Source: a virus. Taken from it: DNA of 29,506 nucleotides. Positions 7,122 to 13,099 of the stretch are shown in pieces (position 1 is the first letter of the stretch; every line of letters begins with the position of its first letter). The position numbers and the translations under genes are program-made. The stretch spans positions 1 to 29,506 of the IMG/VR virus record IMGVR_UViG_3300034119_000552; one strand, given 5' to 3'. The notes under the pieces are model-generated. The model did not search any database and was not told where the DNA came from. It saw only the letters and a program-made list of their open reading frames with translations.

Positions 7122-7358
7122 TTTTTTCGGGGAATTTTTGCCGAACAAAAAGTCGTGGTTTTTCCACGCGCCATGAAGCATCCGGCGCTTGCGTAGCCAG
7201 CGGTCACACGCTTCGCCAACCTCGCGCCAGATCGCCTCGTCCACCTCGATCTCCGCGTGGTCCCACTGGAACGAGATAACTTCGGAGTTCTTGCGGCCGG
7301 CGGACTTGTCGAACATGGCCGCAACGCCACGCCACGTTGGACGTTCTCCCGGTTTCAT
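7113..7358 (-). CDS. Hypothetical protein (81 aa)
   Basis: The ATG at 7358 is chosen because it makes an ATGA overlap with the upstream zinc-ribbon gene; an in-frame ATG three codons earlier (7367) is the alternative. The product begins MKPGERPTWRGVAAMFDKSA and contains an acidic-helix stretch EIEVDEAIWREVGEACDRWLRKR, followed by a basic C-terminus ending SPKKDC. No family is recognised. It is the last gene before the internal promoter, and a small hairpin plus T-run lies inside its 3' end. Confidence 0.65.
   Translation of the reverse strand: MKPGERPTWRGVAAMFDKSAGRKNSEVISFQWDHAEIEVDEAIWREVGEACDRWLRKRRMLHGAWKNHDFLFGKNSPKKDC
7147..7168 (-). terminator. Weak intrinsic-terminator-like hairpin inside the 3' end of a gene
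   Basis: On the minus strand CGTGG (7168-7164), a five-A loop and CCACG (7158-7154) form a 5-bp stem followed closely by five T residues (7151-7147). It lies about 30 bases before the TTGACA of the helicase promoter, so it could mark a transcript boundary or an attenuator. The stem is short, so strong termination is doubtful. Confidence 0.3.
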
Positions 7359-7603
7359 AGCGGCCATTGGCGCATGTGGCCAAAGTCACGGGGTTCAGCC
7401 ACCGATGCGGACTCTCCGCAAACATCGCAGGTGCCTTGGTGGTAGGTGCTGACATGGTCTTCCTTGGGGAATCGGCCATAGGCAAAGCCGCAGGGGCGGC
7501 AAATCCAGTCAGGGTAGGGGGGCGCCTTGCGGAATATGGTGTCGTAGTTGTCCCGGTAGGTCTGGCCGTCTACCGGCCTCGGGGCGTCTCCTTTGCCGGC
7601 CAT
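7355..7603 (-). CDS. Zinc-ribbon-like small protein (82 aa)
   Basis: I start this gene at the ATG at 7603, which shares a base with the stop of the upstream gene (TAATG). The N-terminus MAGKGDAPRPVDGQTYRDNY is a recurring opening of small phage proteins (KGD.PRPV...YR.NYD.IF). Two cysteine pairs, CRPC at 35-38 and CDVC at 59-62, are spaced as a zinc ribbon of about 28 residues, with H50 and H55 between them. A nucleic-acid or protein contact role is likely, but the partner is unknown. Confidence 0.75.
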   Translation of the reverse strand: MAGKGDAPRPVDGQTYRDNYDTIFRKAPPYPDWICRPCGFAYGRFPKEDHVSTYHQGTCDVCGESASVAEPRDFGHMRQWPL

Positions 7604-7824
7604 TACCAGTTGTCCTCCTCTTTGAGCAGTTCCAGCCGCTTCTGGGCCGTGGCGGGGTCTTTGGCGTAGCAGTCTGCCAGACACGACTTGAGGGCGTTGA
7701 TCTGGCGGTGAAGCTTTAGGTTCTGTTCGTCGAGGCGCAGGGCCTCGGCTTTGTGCCAGTTGCTTTCGGCTTGGTGGCCGAAGGTGATGCGTCCGGGTGT
7801 GTAGATGGGGTCAGGGTTGTTCAT
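7603..7824 (-). CDS. Hypothetical coiled-coil protein (73 aa)
   Basis: The product begins MNNPDPIYTPGRITFGHQAE and then forms a long predicted coiled coil over about residues 25-70 with leucines at heptad-like spacing (EALRLDEQNLKLHRQINALK) and a charged tail. No specific family is recognised. Its ATG overlaps the upstream nuclease stop by four bases (ATGA). A small adaptor role for neighbouring proteins is plausible but not shown. Confidence 0.72.
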   Translation of the reverse strand: MNNPDPIYTPGRITFGHQAESNWHKAEALRLDEQNLKLHRQINALKSCLADCYAKDPATAQKRLELLKEEDNW

Positions 7825-8222
7825 GGGGTTGTTAGTTGTTCTAGGAGTTGCCAGTTTCCCGGCTGCCTGTGGCGCTTCGGGCTATACCGAATGCGCTTTC
7901 GCTCGCGGATCTCGTCAAAACGCCAAAGGACAAACTCCTCCGCGTCCGGCAGCCATGCGGCGATTACGTCGAAGTCTCCCGTGGCGTAGGCGACCTTGCT
8001 GCTCCTGCCGCGACCGCTAGTGAACACATAGGACTGATGGTGCTCGTCCCACGTCGCCATCTTGACCTGCACGCTGATCGGGCGACCGGGGGGCTTGAAG
8101 ATGCAAACGTCTGCCGTCTGGGCGTGGCCGATAGGCATGTAGACTTCCCAACCGCGAAAGCCCGCCTGCGCGCAAAACAACATCTCGGCGTAGGCGCCCT
8201 TCTGGCAGTTGGTCATGGTCAT
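7821..8222 (-). CDS. PD-(D/E)XK endonuclease-like protein (PDDEXK_5 type)
   Basis: This 133-residue protein matches the compact endonuclease-like family related to Holliday-junction resolvases. KGAYAEMLFCAQAGFRGWEV at 8-27 carries E13, GHAQTADVCIF carries D38, and ISVQVKMA carries Q52 and K54 in the (E/Q)xK position. YATGDFDVIAAWLPD at 79-93 is the usual following strand. It sits next to the replication-initiator-like gene and probably acts on phage or host DNA. The glutamine replacing the acidic residue occurs in some members; cleavage activity is not proven. Its ATG overlaps the upstream stop (ATGA). Confidence 0.82.
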   Translation of the reverse strand: MTMTNCQKGAYAEMLFCAQAGFRGWEVYMPIGHAQTADVCIFKPPGRPISVQVKMATWDEHHQSYVFTSGRGRSSKVAYATGDFDVIAAWLPDAEEFVLWRFDEIRERKRIRYSPKRHRQPGNWQLLEQLTTP

Positions 8223-8947
8223 ACCGCCAGCTCCTGCATGAGTTCGGAGAAGTCATCCCGCACGATCTTCACGATCTTCGGGGCAGGGGGCGCCATGCGC
8301 TGCTGCTTCGCGTCTTTATCCAGCCAGACCTTCAGCCGCTGGCGGGTGGGCGTCTCGCCCTTGTCGGCGCACCACTTGAGCAAATGCTCAAACTTTGCGC
8401 GGACGTTGACCCCGGCGTATTGGGGGAGAGTGGCGAGATGGTCTAGCCAGTCATCGTCGGACATGCCCTTTCCGAGAATGCTTTCTCGCGGCGGCACTTT
8501 TGTCTTTCCGTTAGTTCCGTTTAGGTTGCTAGGGATTTGGTTTGAGAATGGTATTGCATTTGTCTTTCTTTCTTTAGAAGAAGAAGGATAGATATTGTTT
8601 AGTATTGTTGAGTGCTCAAATTGAGCACATGATGTGCTCAGATTGAGCACATGCTCAGATTGAGCACATGCCACTTTTGGGAGAAGCCAATCACTCGCAG
8701 GCTTGCGGGGATCAGCGGTTCCAAAGCCCCCCGGCTCAAGCTGCTTAACCTCGCCGGCCTCCTCCAACTCCCTTAAAGACCGCGTCACCGTCGCCACACT
8801 GAGCCGCGTCTTCTTGGCCAGCCCGCGATAGGAGCCGAAACAGACCCCCTTCTCGTTGGCCCAGTCCGCCAAGGCCAGAAGCACTAGCCTTGCCGACCCT
8901 GTCGATTGGCTCTCCTCCCACACCCAGTTGGTTGCTTTAGCGCTCAT
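8219..8947 (-). CDS. Replication-initiator-like winged-helix protein
   Basis: This 242-residue protein has an N-terminal winged helix-turn-helix at about 17-75 (SARLVLLALADWANEKG, then YRGLAKKTRLSVATVTRSLR). This is the pattern of phage replication-initiation proteins of the lambda O/HTH_36 type. A low-complexity linker encoded by repeated DNA follows (about 92-112), then a helical C-terminal domain. It lies in the same operon as the DnaB-like helicase. The repeats inside its coding sequence look like its own binding sites, as in lambda O, which strengthens the assignment. A general transcription-factor role is the alternative. Confidence 0.72.
   Translation of the reverse strand: MSAKATNWVWEESQSTGSARLVLLALADWANEKGVCFGSYRGLAKKTRLSVATVTRSLRELEEAGEVKQLEPGGFGTADPRKPASDWLLPKVACAQSEHVLNLSTSCAQFEHSTILNNIYPSSSKERKTNAIPFSNQIPSNLNGTNGKTKVPPRESILGKGMSDDDWLDHLATLPQYAGVNVRAKFEHLLKWCADKGETPTRQRLKVWLDKDAKQQRMAPPAPKIVKIVRDDFSELMQELAV
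8521..8668. other. Candidate replication origin inside the initiator-like gene
   Basis: Three copies of a near-palindrome, arms (G/A)TGCTCA and TGAGCAC with a 3-bp centre, lie at 8613-8629, 8635-8651 and 8652-8668. Bases 8521-8612 beside them are clearly richer in A and T than the surrounding DNA and contain several polypurine/polypyrimidine runs. Binding sites next to an AT-rich unwinding region within an initiator gene is the lambda-type origin layout. This is inferred from layout, not shown. Confidence 0.6.
8613..8668. repeat. Three iteron-like inverted repeats
   Basis: Copies 1 and 2 read GTGCTCAAATTGAGCAC and GTGCTCAGATTGAGCAC; copy 3 differs in the first base (ATGCTCAGATTGAGCAC). The first-to-second distance is 22 bp and the second-to-third 17 bp. 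The repeats translate as recurring CAQ(S/F)EH in the linker of the protein, so selection at the DNA level is more likely than at the protein level. Confidence 0.85.
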
Positions 8948-9167
8948 AAGATAAATTCTGCTGATAAGTTTGCGTCAGTTCGTCCCAGATAAACCCCTCT
9001 GGCGCCGTCAGTTGGCGGTAGCCGGCGACCAGTGAACGCCAGCCCTCCATGGGCGCGTTGAACTCCCATGCCTTGGGCGCATTCCACGGAGACGTGTGCT
9101 GCCAGCTTTTGGCCGCACAACCGGCGTAAAGAGCACAAAGCACGATACTTGCTGCAATTTTGGCCAT
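8937..9167 (-). CDS. Small putative lipoprotein or secreted protein (76 aa)
   Basis: I start at the ATG at 9167, one base after the upstream stop, because the longer frame adds an unlikely N-terminus before a clear signal. Residues 1-17 (MAKIAASIVLCALYAGC) form a signal peptide ending in a lipobox-like LYAGC with C17. The mature part is rich in tryptophan and aromatic residues (SWQHTSPWNAPKAWEF). It overlaps the initiator gene by 11 bases. A lipoprotein inside a replication operon is unusual; superinfection exclusion is one possibility. Confidence 0.68.
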   Translation of the reverse strand: MAKIAASIVLCALYAGCAAKSWQHTSPWNAPKAWEFNAPMEGWRSLVAGYRQLTAPEGFIWDELTQTYQQNLSYER

Positions 9168-9168
9168 G

Positions 9169-9597
9169 TCAGCGAGGGTCAAATGGTTCGGGCTTGTAGC
9201 CAAAGACCGGATACGGGCCGTCCATCCGGCCACTGAAGATCAGAGTAATCGGCTTACGGGGGCGCCACTTGCGGCGGTCCTTCACCAGCACCCTGCCCTC
9301 CATGCCGTCAACGTCCACGATCATTAGATTCGGGTTCTGGCTTGGGCCGCGCATCGCCTCCTTGGGAGACACATGCCCATAGTAGATTTCGTTCTGCACA
9401 AACCCACCAACCCGTGGCACCTTGTCCAACTTGGGTGCGGTCGTGTGCTCAGTCACTACATTCGATGCCTCAGAGGGGCCTTCCTGCTCGATTGCGGGGG
9501 CTTCTGGGGGCTGTTCGTTAGTAGATTCTGATACAGGCTTGGCGGGTTCTAGCTTTCGGCTCAGTCGTTTTAGGCGGGATAGGAGGTCTTGGCTCAT
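9169..9597 (-). CDS. Hypothetical protein with disordered N-terminal half (142 aa)
   Basis: Residues 1-60 are low-complexity and rich in P, E, S and T after a short basic coil (LLSRLKRLSRKLEP). The C-terminal half has a beta-rich globular pattern: NPNLMIVDVDGMEGRVLVKD, then WRPRKPITLIFSG and GPYPVFGYKPEPFDPR. No family is recognised. It precedes the lipoprotein-like gene with a 1-nt gap. The leader before its ATG is C/A-rich and has no Shine-Dalgarno. Confidence 0.75.
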   Translation of the reverse strand: MSQDLLSRLKRLSRKLEPAKPVSESTNEQPPEAPAIEQEGPSEASNVVTEHTTAPKLDKVPRVGGFVQNEIYYGHVSPKEAMRGPSQNPNLMIVDVDGMEGRVLVKDRRKWRPRKPITLIFSGRMDGPYPVFGYKPEPFDPR

Positions 9598-9626
9598 GGG
9601 TTAGTGGTGGTTGGGCGGGTTGGGGG
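9598..9626. promoter_or_regulatory. G-run/C-run intergenic leader
   Basis: The plus strand carries four G-runs (9598-9600, 9613-9615, 9617-9619, 9622-9626), close to a G-quadruplex pattern but with a long first loop. The minus strand, which is the transcript sense here, is an A/C-rich leader directly before the ATG of the 142-aa gene. A structural effect on the template strand is possible but unproven. Confidence 0.3.
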
Positions 9627-10394
9627 TTAGCTTTTAGTGAAAAATTTTTCGTCGTCGGTTGAATCGGGGTATGATGGTCTAGAAGAACGGCGAACCCCCT
9701 CCACCCCTCCATCGGTAGGGGGTGGCGGCGGTAAAAACCGACCCTCTACCGGCTCAAAAACTGGCACACCGGCAGCATCTACAGAGACGGAACAATCAGA
9801 AACAAGCGGTTGTTCACCGCTTGCACCCTGTAGGGTGGGCGATTGTGTGCGCTTGTGTTCTTTTGGGGCGCGCGTCTGGCCGGTGATACCCATTGCCGGG
9901 GCCGACTCCACAATGACACCCTCAACAACTTCGCCCCACTCATCCGCACTAGGCGCGGACACTATCTCGACGCGGCTAGTTGCACCACCGGCAAGCAACT
10001 CTGATTTCTCGGTCGCTATCGCTGCCAAGACTGACAGCGCTTGATCCTTCATCTCCGGCAGCCGGTCAACAAGCTCGGCGGTTCCAAGGGCCGCAAGCGT
10101 CTTCCAGTTCTTCGCGGTAACGTCTCGGGCCGCTTCAAGTAGTTCGGGGCGGTTGCGCACTAGGGCCGTGATCGTGTGATAACTAACTCCGAGTTCCTTG
10201 GCAATCCGAGTGACCGGCACACCGGCAAGGTGCAAGGCGGCGATCTTCTGGGCGGTATCCTCTGGGACATTCATCCCGGTAAAGCCTGCGTTGGTGCGCA
10301 CGGGGGCGTGGGAATTGGCGGCCGGTTGCGCGTCCGCCTTGGCCGCTTGCACCTTGGCAACCTTGCGCGGCCGTCCTGTGGCGGTCTTTGGCAT
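9627..10394 (-). CDS. Helix-turn-helix DNA-binding protein with disordered C-terminus
   Basis: I start at the ATG at 10394, which shares a base with the upstream stop (TAATG). The 255-residue product has a basic N-terminus (MPKTATGRPRKVAKVQAAKA). A HTH follows at about 50-80 (KIAALHLAGVPVTRIAKELG, then YHTITALVRN), then a helical region ending KSELLAGGATSRVEI, and a long proline-rich disordered tail with PPPPPT. Proteins of this layout in phages are annotated either as HTH regulators or as small terminase subunits. The position far from terL and beside an excisionase-like gene favours a regulator. Confidence 0.72.
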   Translation of the reverse strand: MPKTATGRPRKVAKVQAAKADAQPAANSHAPVRTNAGFTGMNVPEDTAQKIAALHLAGVPVTRIAKELGVSYHTITALVRNRPELLEAARDVTAKNWKTLAALGTAELVDRLPEMKDQALSVLAAIATEKSELLAGGATSRVEIVSAPSADEWGEVVEGVIVESAPAMGITGQTRAPKEHKRTQSPTLQGASGEQPLVSDCSVSVDAAGVPVFEPVEGRFLPPPPPTDGGVEGVRRSSRPSYPDSTDDEKFFTKS

Positions 10395-10597
10395 TAGGCG
10401 GCTTGGCGATTGTTCGCGCCGGGGACGGGTTGCAAGTTGGCATTGTGGAACCGCGCAAGTTCCGCCGTCGAAACGTAGGTGGTGCGCAACGTAGGCCGAG
10501 AGACGCGAATCTTGCCAGCGTTCACCCATCGAACAAACGTAGTCCGGCCGATGCCGAGACGTTCGCAAACTTCTTTCGGGCGTAGGTATTCAATCAC
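10394..10597 (-). CDS. Excisionase/MerR-type helix-turn-helix protein
   Basis: The 67-residue form starting at GTG 10597 is preferred because the promoter candidate predicts a transcript start near 10601, downstream of the ATG at 10624. It would then be nearly leaderless. The sequence IEYLRPKEVCERLGIGRTTF, then VRWVNAGKIRVSRPTLRTTY and VSTAELARFH, is a compact winged HTH of the AlpA/Xis type. It could be the excisionase partner of the integrase or the regulator of the divergent promoters. It is unusual for an excisionase to be 5.6 kb from, and on the opposite strand to, the integrase gene. Confidence 0.78.
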   Translation of the reverse strand: MIEYLRPKEVCERLGIGRTTFVRWVNAGKIRVSRPTLRTTYVSTAELARFHNANLQPVPGANNRQAA

Positions 10598-10600
10598 GAG

Positions 10601-10642
10601 GCCGCACGTTGTAACACAACACATGGCAAGCTGTCAACAGTC
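10601..10642 (-). promoter_or_regulatory. Candidate main early promoter of the minus-strand operon
   Basis: On the minus strand TTGACA (10637-10632) is followed after 18 bases by TACAAC (10613-10608). The imperfect palindrome CTGTTGACAG covers the -35 box. The block GACTGTTGACA is the same as in the helicase promoter. The predicted start lies only about four bases from the GTG of the first gene, suggesting a leaderless or very short leader transcript. Confidence 0.6.
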
Positions 10643-10722
10643 AATCTTGGGCAATATGGGCACAAGACCCACCGCGAAATAATTTGCCCCGTGTGCTGGT
10701 GTGTGTTCTCGTTTCGGGTGTT
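10643..10722. promoter_or_regulatory. Divergent control region between the two early operons
   Basis: These bases separate the minus-strand operon from the first plus-strand gene. I see AT-rich stretches (CAATATGG, AAATAATTTG) that could hold the plus-strand promoter, and a GT-rich leader before the ATG at 10723, but no convincing pair of boxes. An operator is likely here because the palindrome over the minus-strand -35 adjoins it. Confidence 0.4.
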
Positions 10723-11049
10723 ATGAAGAAACCACCGCCAAGGGTGCGCACCCGTGACGCTTTCACCGTCACCGTGAACACCCGCACAACAAAAGAAACA
10801 CAACGCAAGGCACAAGCCGCCGCCCGTGATCTTGGGGTTGTCCCTGCCGATATTTACCGCTGGGCGTTCGGTTGGTGGCTTGAATGTTACGAGGCAGCCG
10901 GGGGGCGAAAGCTCTCCGACCTTGAAGAACGCGCCGCCTTGGAGAGTATAAAAGGAGTATCAACCCGGCTCCATGAGACGGCCGCCGCTCACTATACGGC
11001 ACACGCACCCACCGCGACCCTCAGCAAATCCCGCCGGGGCGCGGCTTAA
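10723..11049 (+). CDS. Putative small DNA-binding regulator (108 aa)
   Basis: I start at the ATG at 10723, which begins a basic N-terminus MKKPPPRVRTRDAFTVTVNT. A strand-helix pattern follows: TVTVNTRTTKETQRKAQAAA, then DLGVVPADIYRWAFGWWLEC. This resembles a ribbon-helix-helix or similar minimal DNA-binding fold, but no firm family match is claimed. It is the first gene of the plus-strand operon and faces an HTH gene, as a phage control gene would. It has only a weak GGGTG as ribosome-binding site. Confidence 0.65.
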   Translation: MKKPPPRVRTRDAFTVTVNTRTTKETQRKAQAAARDLGVVPADIYRWAFGWWLECYEAAGGRKLSDLEERAALESIKGVSTRLHETAAAHYTAHAPTATLSKSRRGAA

Positions 11050-11178
11050 TGTTGCCGAAAAACGATTCAAACGGGCGTATTATTTTCGTAAAATTTACAG
11101 AGTAAAACGAAAAAGATTGAACCACGTTGATCTTTTTTCTTTGACAGCAAGCACACACAAGCACACACTGCACACGTT
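11050..11178 (+). promoter_or_regulatory. Intergenic region with a TTGACA box, CA-rich leader and a shared 12-bp repeat
   Basis: The region is AT-rich in its centre. It holds TTTACAGAGTAA (11094-11105), exactly repeated at 15969-15980, and extends to AGAGTAAAAC (11100-11109), also found inverted near the attachment site. A perfect TTGACA lies at 11141-11146, followed by CA repeats and no good -10, so the promoter call is tentative. The downstream gene has no Shine-Dalgarno. Confidence 0.45.
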
Positions 11179-11391
11179 ATGAGACACACACCGACAAAAG
11201 GGCGCGGGGATTCTGCCGCGCGCACAATCGACCTTACCCCTAGCTGGCAAGCGGCCGCGCGCGTTTGCATAATGGTGTTGCGCAATCCTCACGCAAGCGC
11301 AGAGGCGACCAATTACGCCGAGCGCGAAATCATGCGGCTGGCAAAGCATGTCGATGATATGCAGTCCAAAAACAAAGCGAAGACCGCCTAA
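11179..11391 (+). CDS. Conserved hypothetical protein (70 aa)
   Basis: The product begins MRHTPTKGRGDSAARTIDLT and has a helical core DLTPSWQAAARVCIMVLRNP, then EATNYAEREIMRLAKHVDDM. The pattern DLTPxWxAAxxxxxxVLxNP followed by an A-rich helix recurs in small phage and bacterial hypothetical proteins I recall; no function is known. The leader is CA-rich and lacks a GGAG, unlike most later genes of this operon. Confidence 0.75.
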   Translation: MRHTPTKGRGDSAARTIDLTPSWQAAARVCIMVLRNPHASAEATNYAEREIMRLAKHVDDMQSKNKAKTA

Positions 11392-11392
11392 C

Positions 11393-11476
11393 ATGAACCA
11401 CCTTCTCACCCTCACCGGCGAGATCCTCGCCATCCTTCTCATCTTTGCCTTGGGCGCGTTGCTCTTGGCACTGTAA
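11393..11476 (+). CDS. Very small membrane peptide (27 aa)
   Basis: The frame starts one base after the upstream stop and encodes one hydrophobic helix of about 20 residues (LTGEILAILLIFALGALLLA) with a polar start. Its size makes the call uncertain, but the position and strong hydrophobicity resemble the other membrane microproteins of this phage (6969-7073 and 2575-2730). Confidence 0.42.
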   Translation: MNHLLTLTGEILAILLIFALGALLLAL

Positions 11477-11502
11477 GCACACAAACACAAACAAACACAC
11501 AC

Positions 11503-11518
11503 AAGGAGACACACAATG
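11503..11518 (+). promoter_or_regulatory. Representative of a recurring ribosome-binding cassette
   Basis: AAGGAGACACACAATG here is one of seven near-identical start leaders. The others end at the ATGs at 11724, 12173, 13343, 13671, 14058 and 15036. The constant part is GGAG(A/G)CACACA with a spacing of about 6-9 bases from GGAG to ATG. A longer CA-rich run precedes this copy. Confidence 0.8.
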
Positions 11519-11704
11519 AAGCTACAAGAAGCAATCGAAACGGCCGCGCGCGCATTTGCGCAGCGTGGAGAATATCAACCGTCACATTGTGACGTGCGTT
11601 GCACCATCAATGACCTGATCGACGGGAACACCAGCTATCACCAAGACCGCGCCTTTCACAAGGTCCGCGCGATCCTCGCCGGTGCGGAAATCTGCAACCA
11701 ATAA
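11516..11704 (+). CDS. Hypothetical protein (62 aa)
   Basis: This short protein begins MKLQEAIETAARAFAQRGEY and includes CDVRCTINDLIDGNTSYHQD and a C-terminal helix. Two cysteines four residues apart could bind metal, but no family is recognised. It has the recurring AAGGAGACACACA leader immediately before its ATG. The codon use and GC-rich third positions fit the surrounding genes. Confidence 0.72.
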   Translation: MKLQEAIETAARAFAQRGEYQPSHCDVRCTINDLIDGNTSYHQDRAFHKVRAILAGAEICNQ

Positions 11705-11723
11705 CCCCAAAGGAGACACACAA

Positions 11724-12158
11724 ATGAGAATGACCAAAAGACAACGCGAGGCCCGATTCTTTGAGATGATGGGCGAGGTAGGATTCACTGCGGGCGAAAC
11801 GTGCGCACTGCTAAAGGCTGAACGCACCTTGCACCGTTGGGCGGAAATGGAATGCGGCACGGGTGATGACCGCATGAGTATTAGCGTCGAGCGCGACGAG
11901 CAGACCGGCAAACCGTTTCGCCGGGTGCAATACATGGCGGGCGGCAAATGGCAGGACCGCAAAACTCCGTGCCGAGACATGGAAAGCGCAGCACTGCGCA
12001 GGATCGGCGGCATCTTCGGCGGCAAGCCGGGACTGTCCTTCTATCATCAAGGCGACCCGCGCGGGTGCGCGTTGTATGTCCTGCGGGCCGGTGATGTTCC
12101 GGCGGGGGAAGACGTGAACGCATACTATTCGCGCGGCATCCCGGTTTGCGTGGACTAA
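11724..12158 (+). CDS. Conserved hypothetical of the YYHQGDPRGCALYVL family (144 aa)
   Basis: I start at the ATG at 11724, which follows the recurring AAAGGAGACACACA leader; earlier in-frame starts lie inside the previous gene. The core EFx-type helix is followed by LHRWAEMECG, then IGGIFGGKPGLSFYHQGDPR and GCALYVLRAGDVPAGEDVNA, YYSRGI. I recall this as a very common family in phages and phage-like elements of bacteria with no known role. The GDPRGCALY block suggests a ligand-binding or structural core. Confidence 0.85.
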   Translation: MRMTKRQREARFFEMMGEVGFTAGETCALLKAERTLHRWAEMECGTGDDRMSISVERDEQTGKPFRRVQYMAGGKWQDRKTPCRDMESAALRRIGGIFGGKPGLSFYHQGDPRGCALYVLRAGDVPAGEDVNAYYSRGIPVCVD

Positions 12159-12172
12159 CGGAGGCACACACA

Positions 12173-12478
12173 ATGAACCAACACACACAACACACTCCCG
12201 GCCCTTGGATCGTCAACGATCTCGGGCAGATCACCGACCGCAGCGGGCGCATTATTGTTGTCACGGTAAATGCTCACAACATCCCGAATCCGGCTTACCC
12301 AAAGGGCAGCTTCCATTACCTCGTCGATGATGATGGAGGCGAAGCAAACGCGCGCCTAATCGCGTCCGCTCCTGCTTTGCTGGCCGCCCTTGAAACGATA
12401 GCGGCCGGGAACACCGATCCCGAGTGCATGGTAGAGATTGCGCGCGAAGCAATCGCACAAATGGAGGGAGCACAATGA
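12173..12478 (+). CDS. GPW-family hypothetical protein, paralogue 1 (101 aa)
   Basis: The protein begins NQHTQHTPGPWIVND and ends with EANARLIASAPALLAALETI. This HTPGPW...NARLIAxAPxLLxAL pattern is a widespread family in phage accessory regions. Two further members lie downstream in this operon (13343-13645 and 13671-14036). The function is unknown. The start ATG follows GGAGGCACACACA, and the stop overlaps the next gene by ATGA. A distinctive aromatic/proline N-terminus and an alanine-rich C-terminal helix are the conserved parts. Confidence 0.85.
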   Translation: MNQHTQHTPGPWIVNDLGQITDRSGRIIVVTVNAHNIPNPAYPKGSFHYLVDDDGGEANARLIASAPALLAALETIAAGNTDPECMVEIAREAIAQMEGAQ

Positions 12479-12720
12479 CAACCGCACCCAAACTACCCCG
12501 CAAACAGCAACGCGAAAACGCGGCGAGGCGCAAACAGGCGCGCAAAGCGCTGGACGCATACGCCGGGATGATCGGCGCGGTGATAGGTCTTGAGGATGAC
12601 GAAACACTGCTCTGCGACATGCTCGCGGATTGCATGCACCTTATGGGGCGCGAATCCGTAGAGGGCCGCGTCTATTGGGCTGCCGAACACTACGAAGCGG
12701 AAAGGAGGGGAGAGCAATGA
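12475..12720 (+). CDS. Hypothetical helical protein (81 aa)
   Basis: The start ATG at 12475 forms an ATGA overlap with the previous stop. The product is basic at the N-terminus (PKLPRKQQRENAARRKQARK) and ends in an acidic helical domain LLCDMLADCMHLMGRESVEG, then VYWAAEHYEAERRGEQ. The LLxDxLADxMH...A..HYEAE pattern is one I recall from small phage proteins of unknown function. Two cysteines are close (CDMLADC). Confidence 0.75.
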   Translation: MTTAPKLPRKQQRENAARRKQARKALDAYAGMIGAVIGLEDDETLLCDMLADCMHLMGRESVEGRVYWAAEHYEAERRGEQ

Positions 12721-12899
12721 CAACCCACGAAATCCTTCAAACGGCCGCAGACTTCAACGCCCGAGCGGATTACGATATATCGGCCGCGCTGGAGCTATCC
12801 GCCGCAGTCATCCGGCGCGCGCACATTGTCCAAGTGGCGAGGACAGAGGCCAAAGACCCGCAGTTAATGCTGCCAATGGAAGGGGAACCGCTGCCATGA
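12717..12899 (+). CDS. Hypothetical protein (60 aa)
   Basis: This ORF is chosen from its ATG at 12717, which overlaps the previous stop (ATGA), rather than the longer frame from 12630. It encodes MTTHEILQTAADFNARADYD followed by ISAALELSAAVIRRAHIVQV, ending PMEGEPLP. It is helical and slightly acidic. No family is recognised. Both ends join neighbours by four-base overlaps. Confidence 0.65.
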   Translation: MTTHEILQTAADFNARADYDISAALELSAAVIRRAHIVQVARTEAKDPQLMLPMEGEPLP

Positions 12900-13099
12900 G
12901 CACAACAACCTTCTGGCAGCATCAAGCCGAGGCGCACCTTGTCGCGCACGGAGCACAACGGCGCGCGGCATTGGGGCGCAGGATTTGCGCGGCAGCATTA
13001 CGCGAGGCAAGGAGGGGCGGCCGGGAGCACTACCGGCAACTGCGTTTTGCTTTGCTCTATATCTGCGGCCGATTCCCGGCAAAGGAGGCCAACCAATGA
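12896..13099 (+). CDS. Hypothetical basic helical protein (67 aa)
   Basis: The product begins MSTTTFWQHQAEAHLVAHGA and is dominated by Arg and Ala (QRRAALGRRICAAALREARR), with an aromatic tail ALLYICGRFP. The frame is favoured over three overlapping frames because its ATG and stop both form ATGA overlaps with adjoining genes. No family is recognised. Confidence 0.55.
   Translation: MSTTTFWQHQAEAHLVAHGAQRRAALGRRICAAALREARRGGREHYRQLRFALLYICGRFPAKEANQ

Noticed and set aside
8613-8668. CRISPR array
   Set aside because: Only three short palindromes with 0-5 bp between them; there are no spacer-sized gaps and no cas genes.
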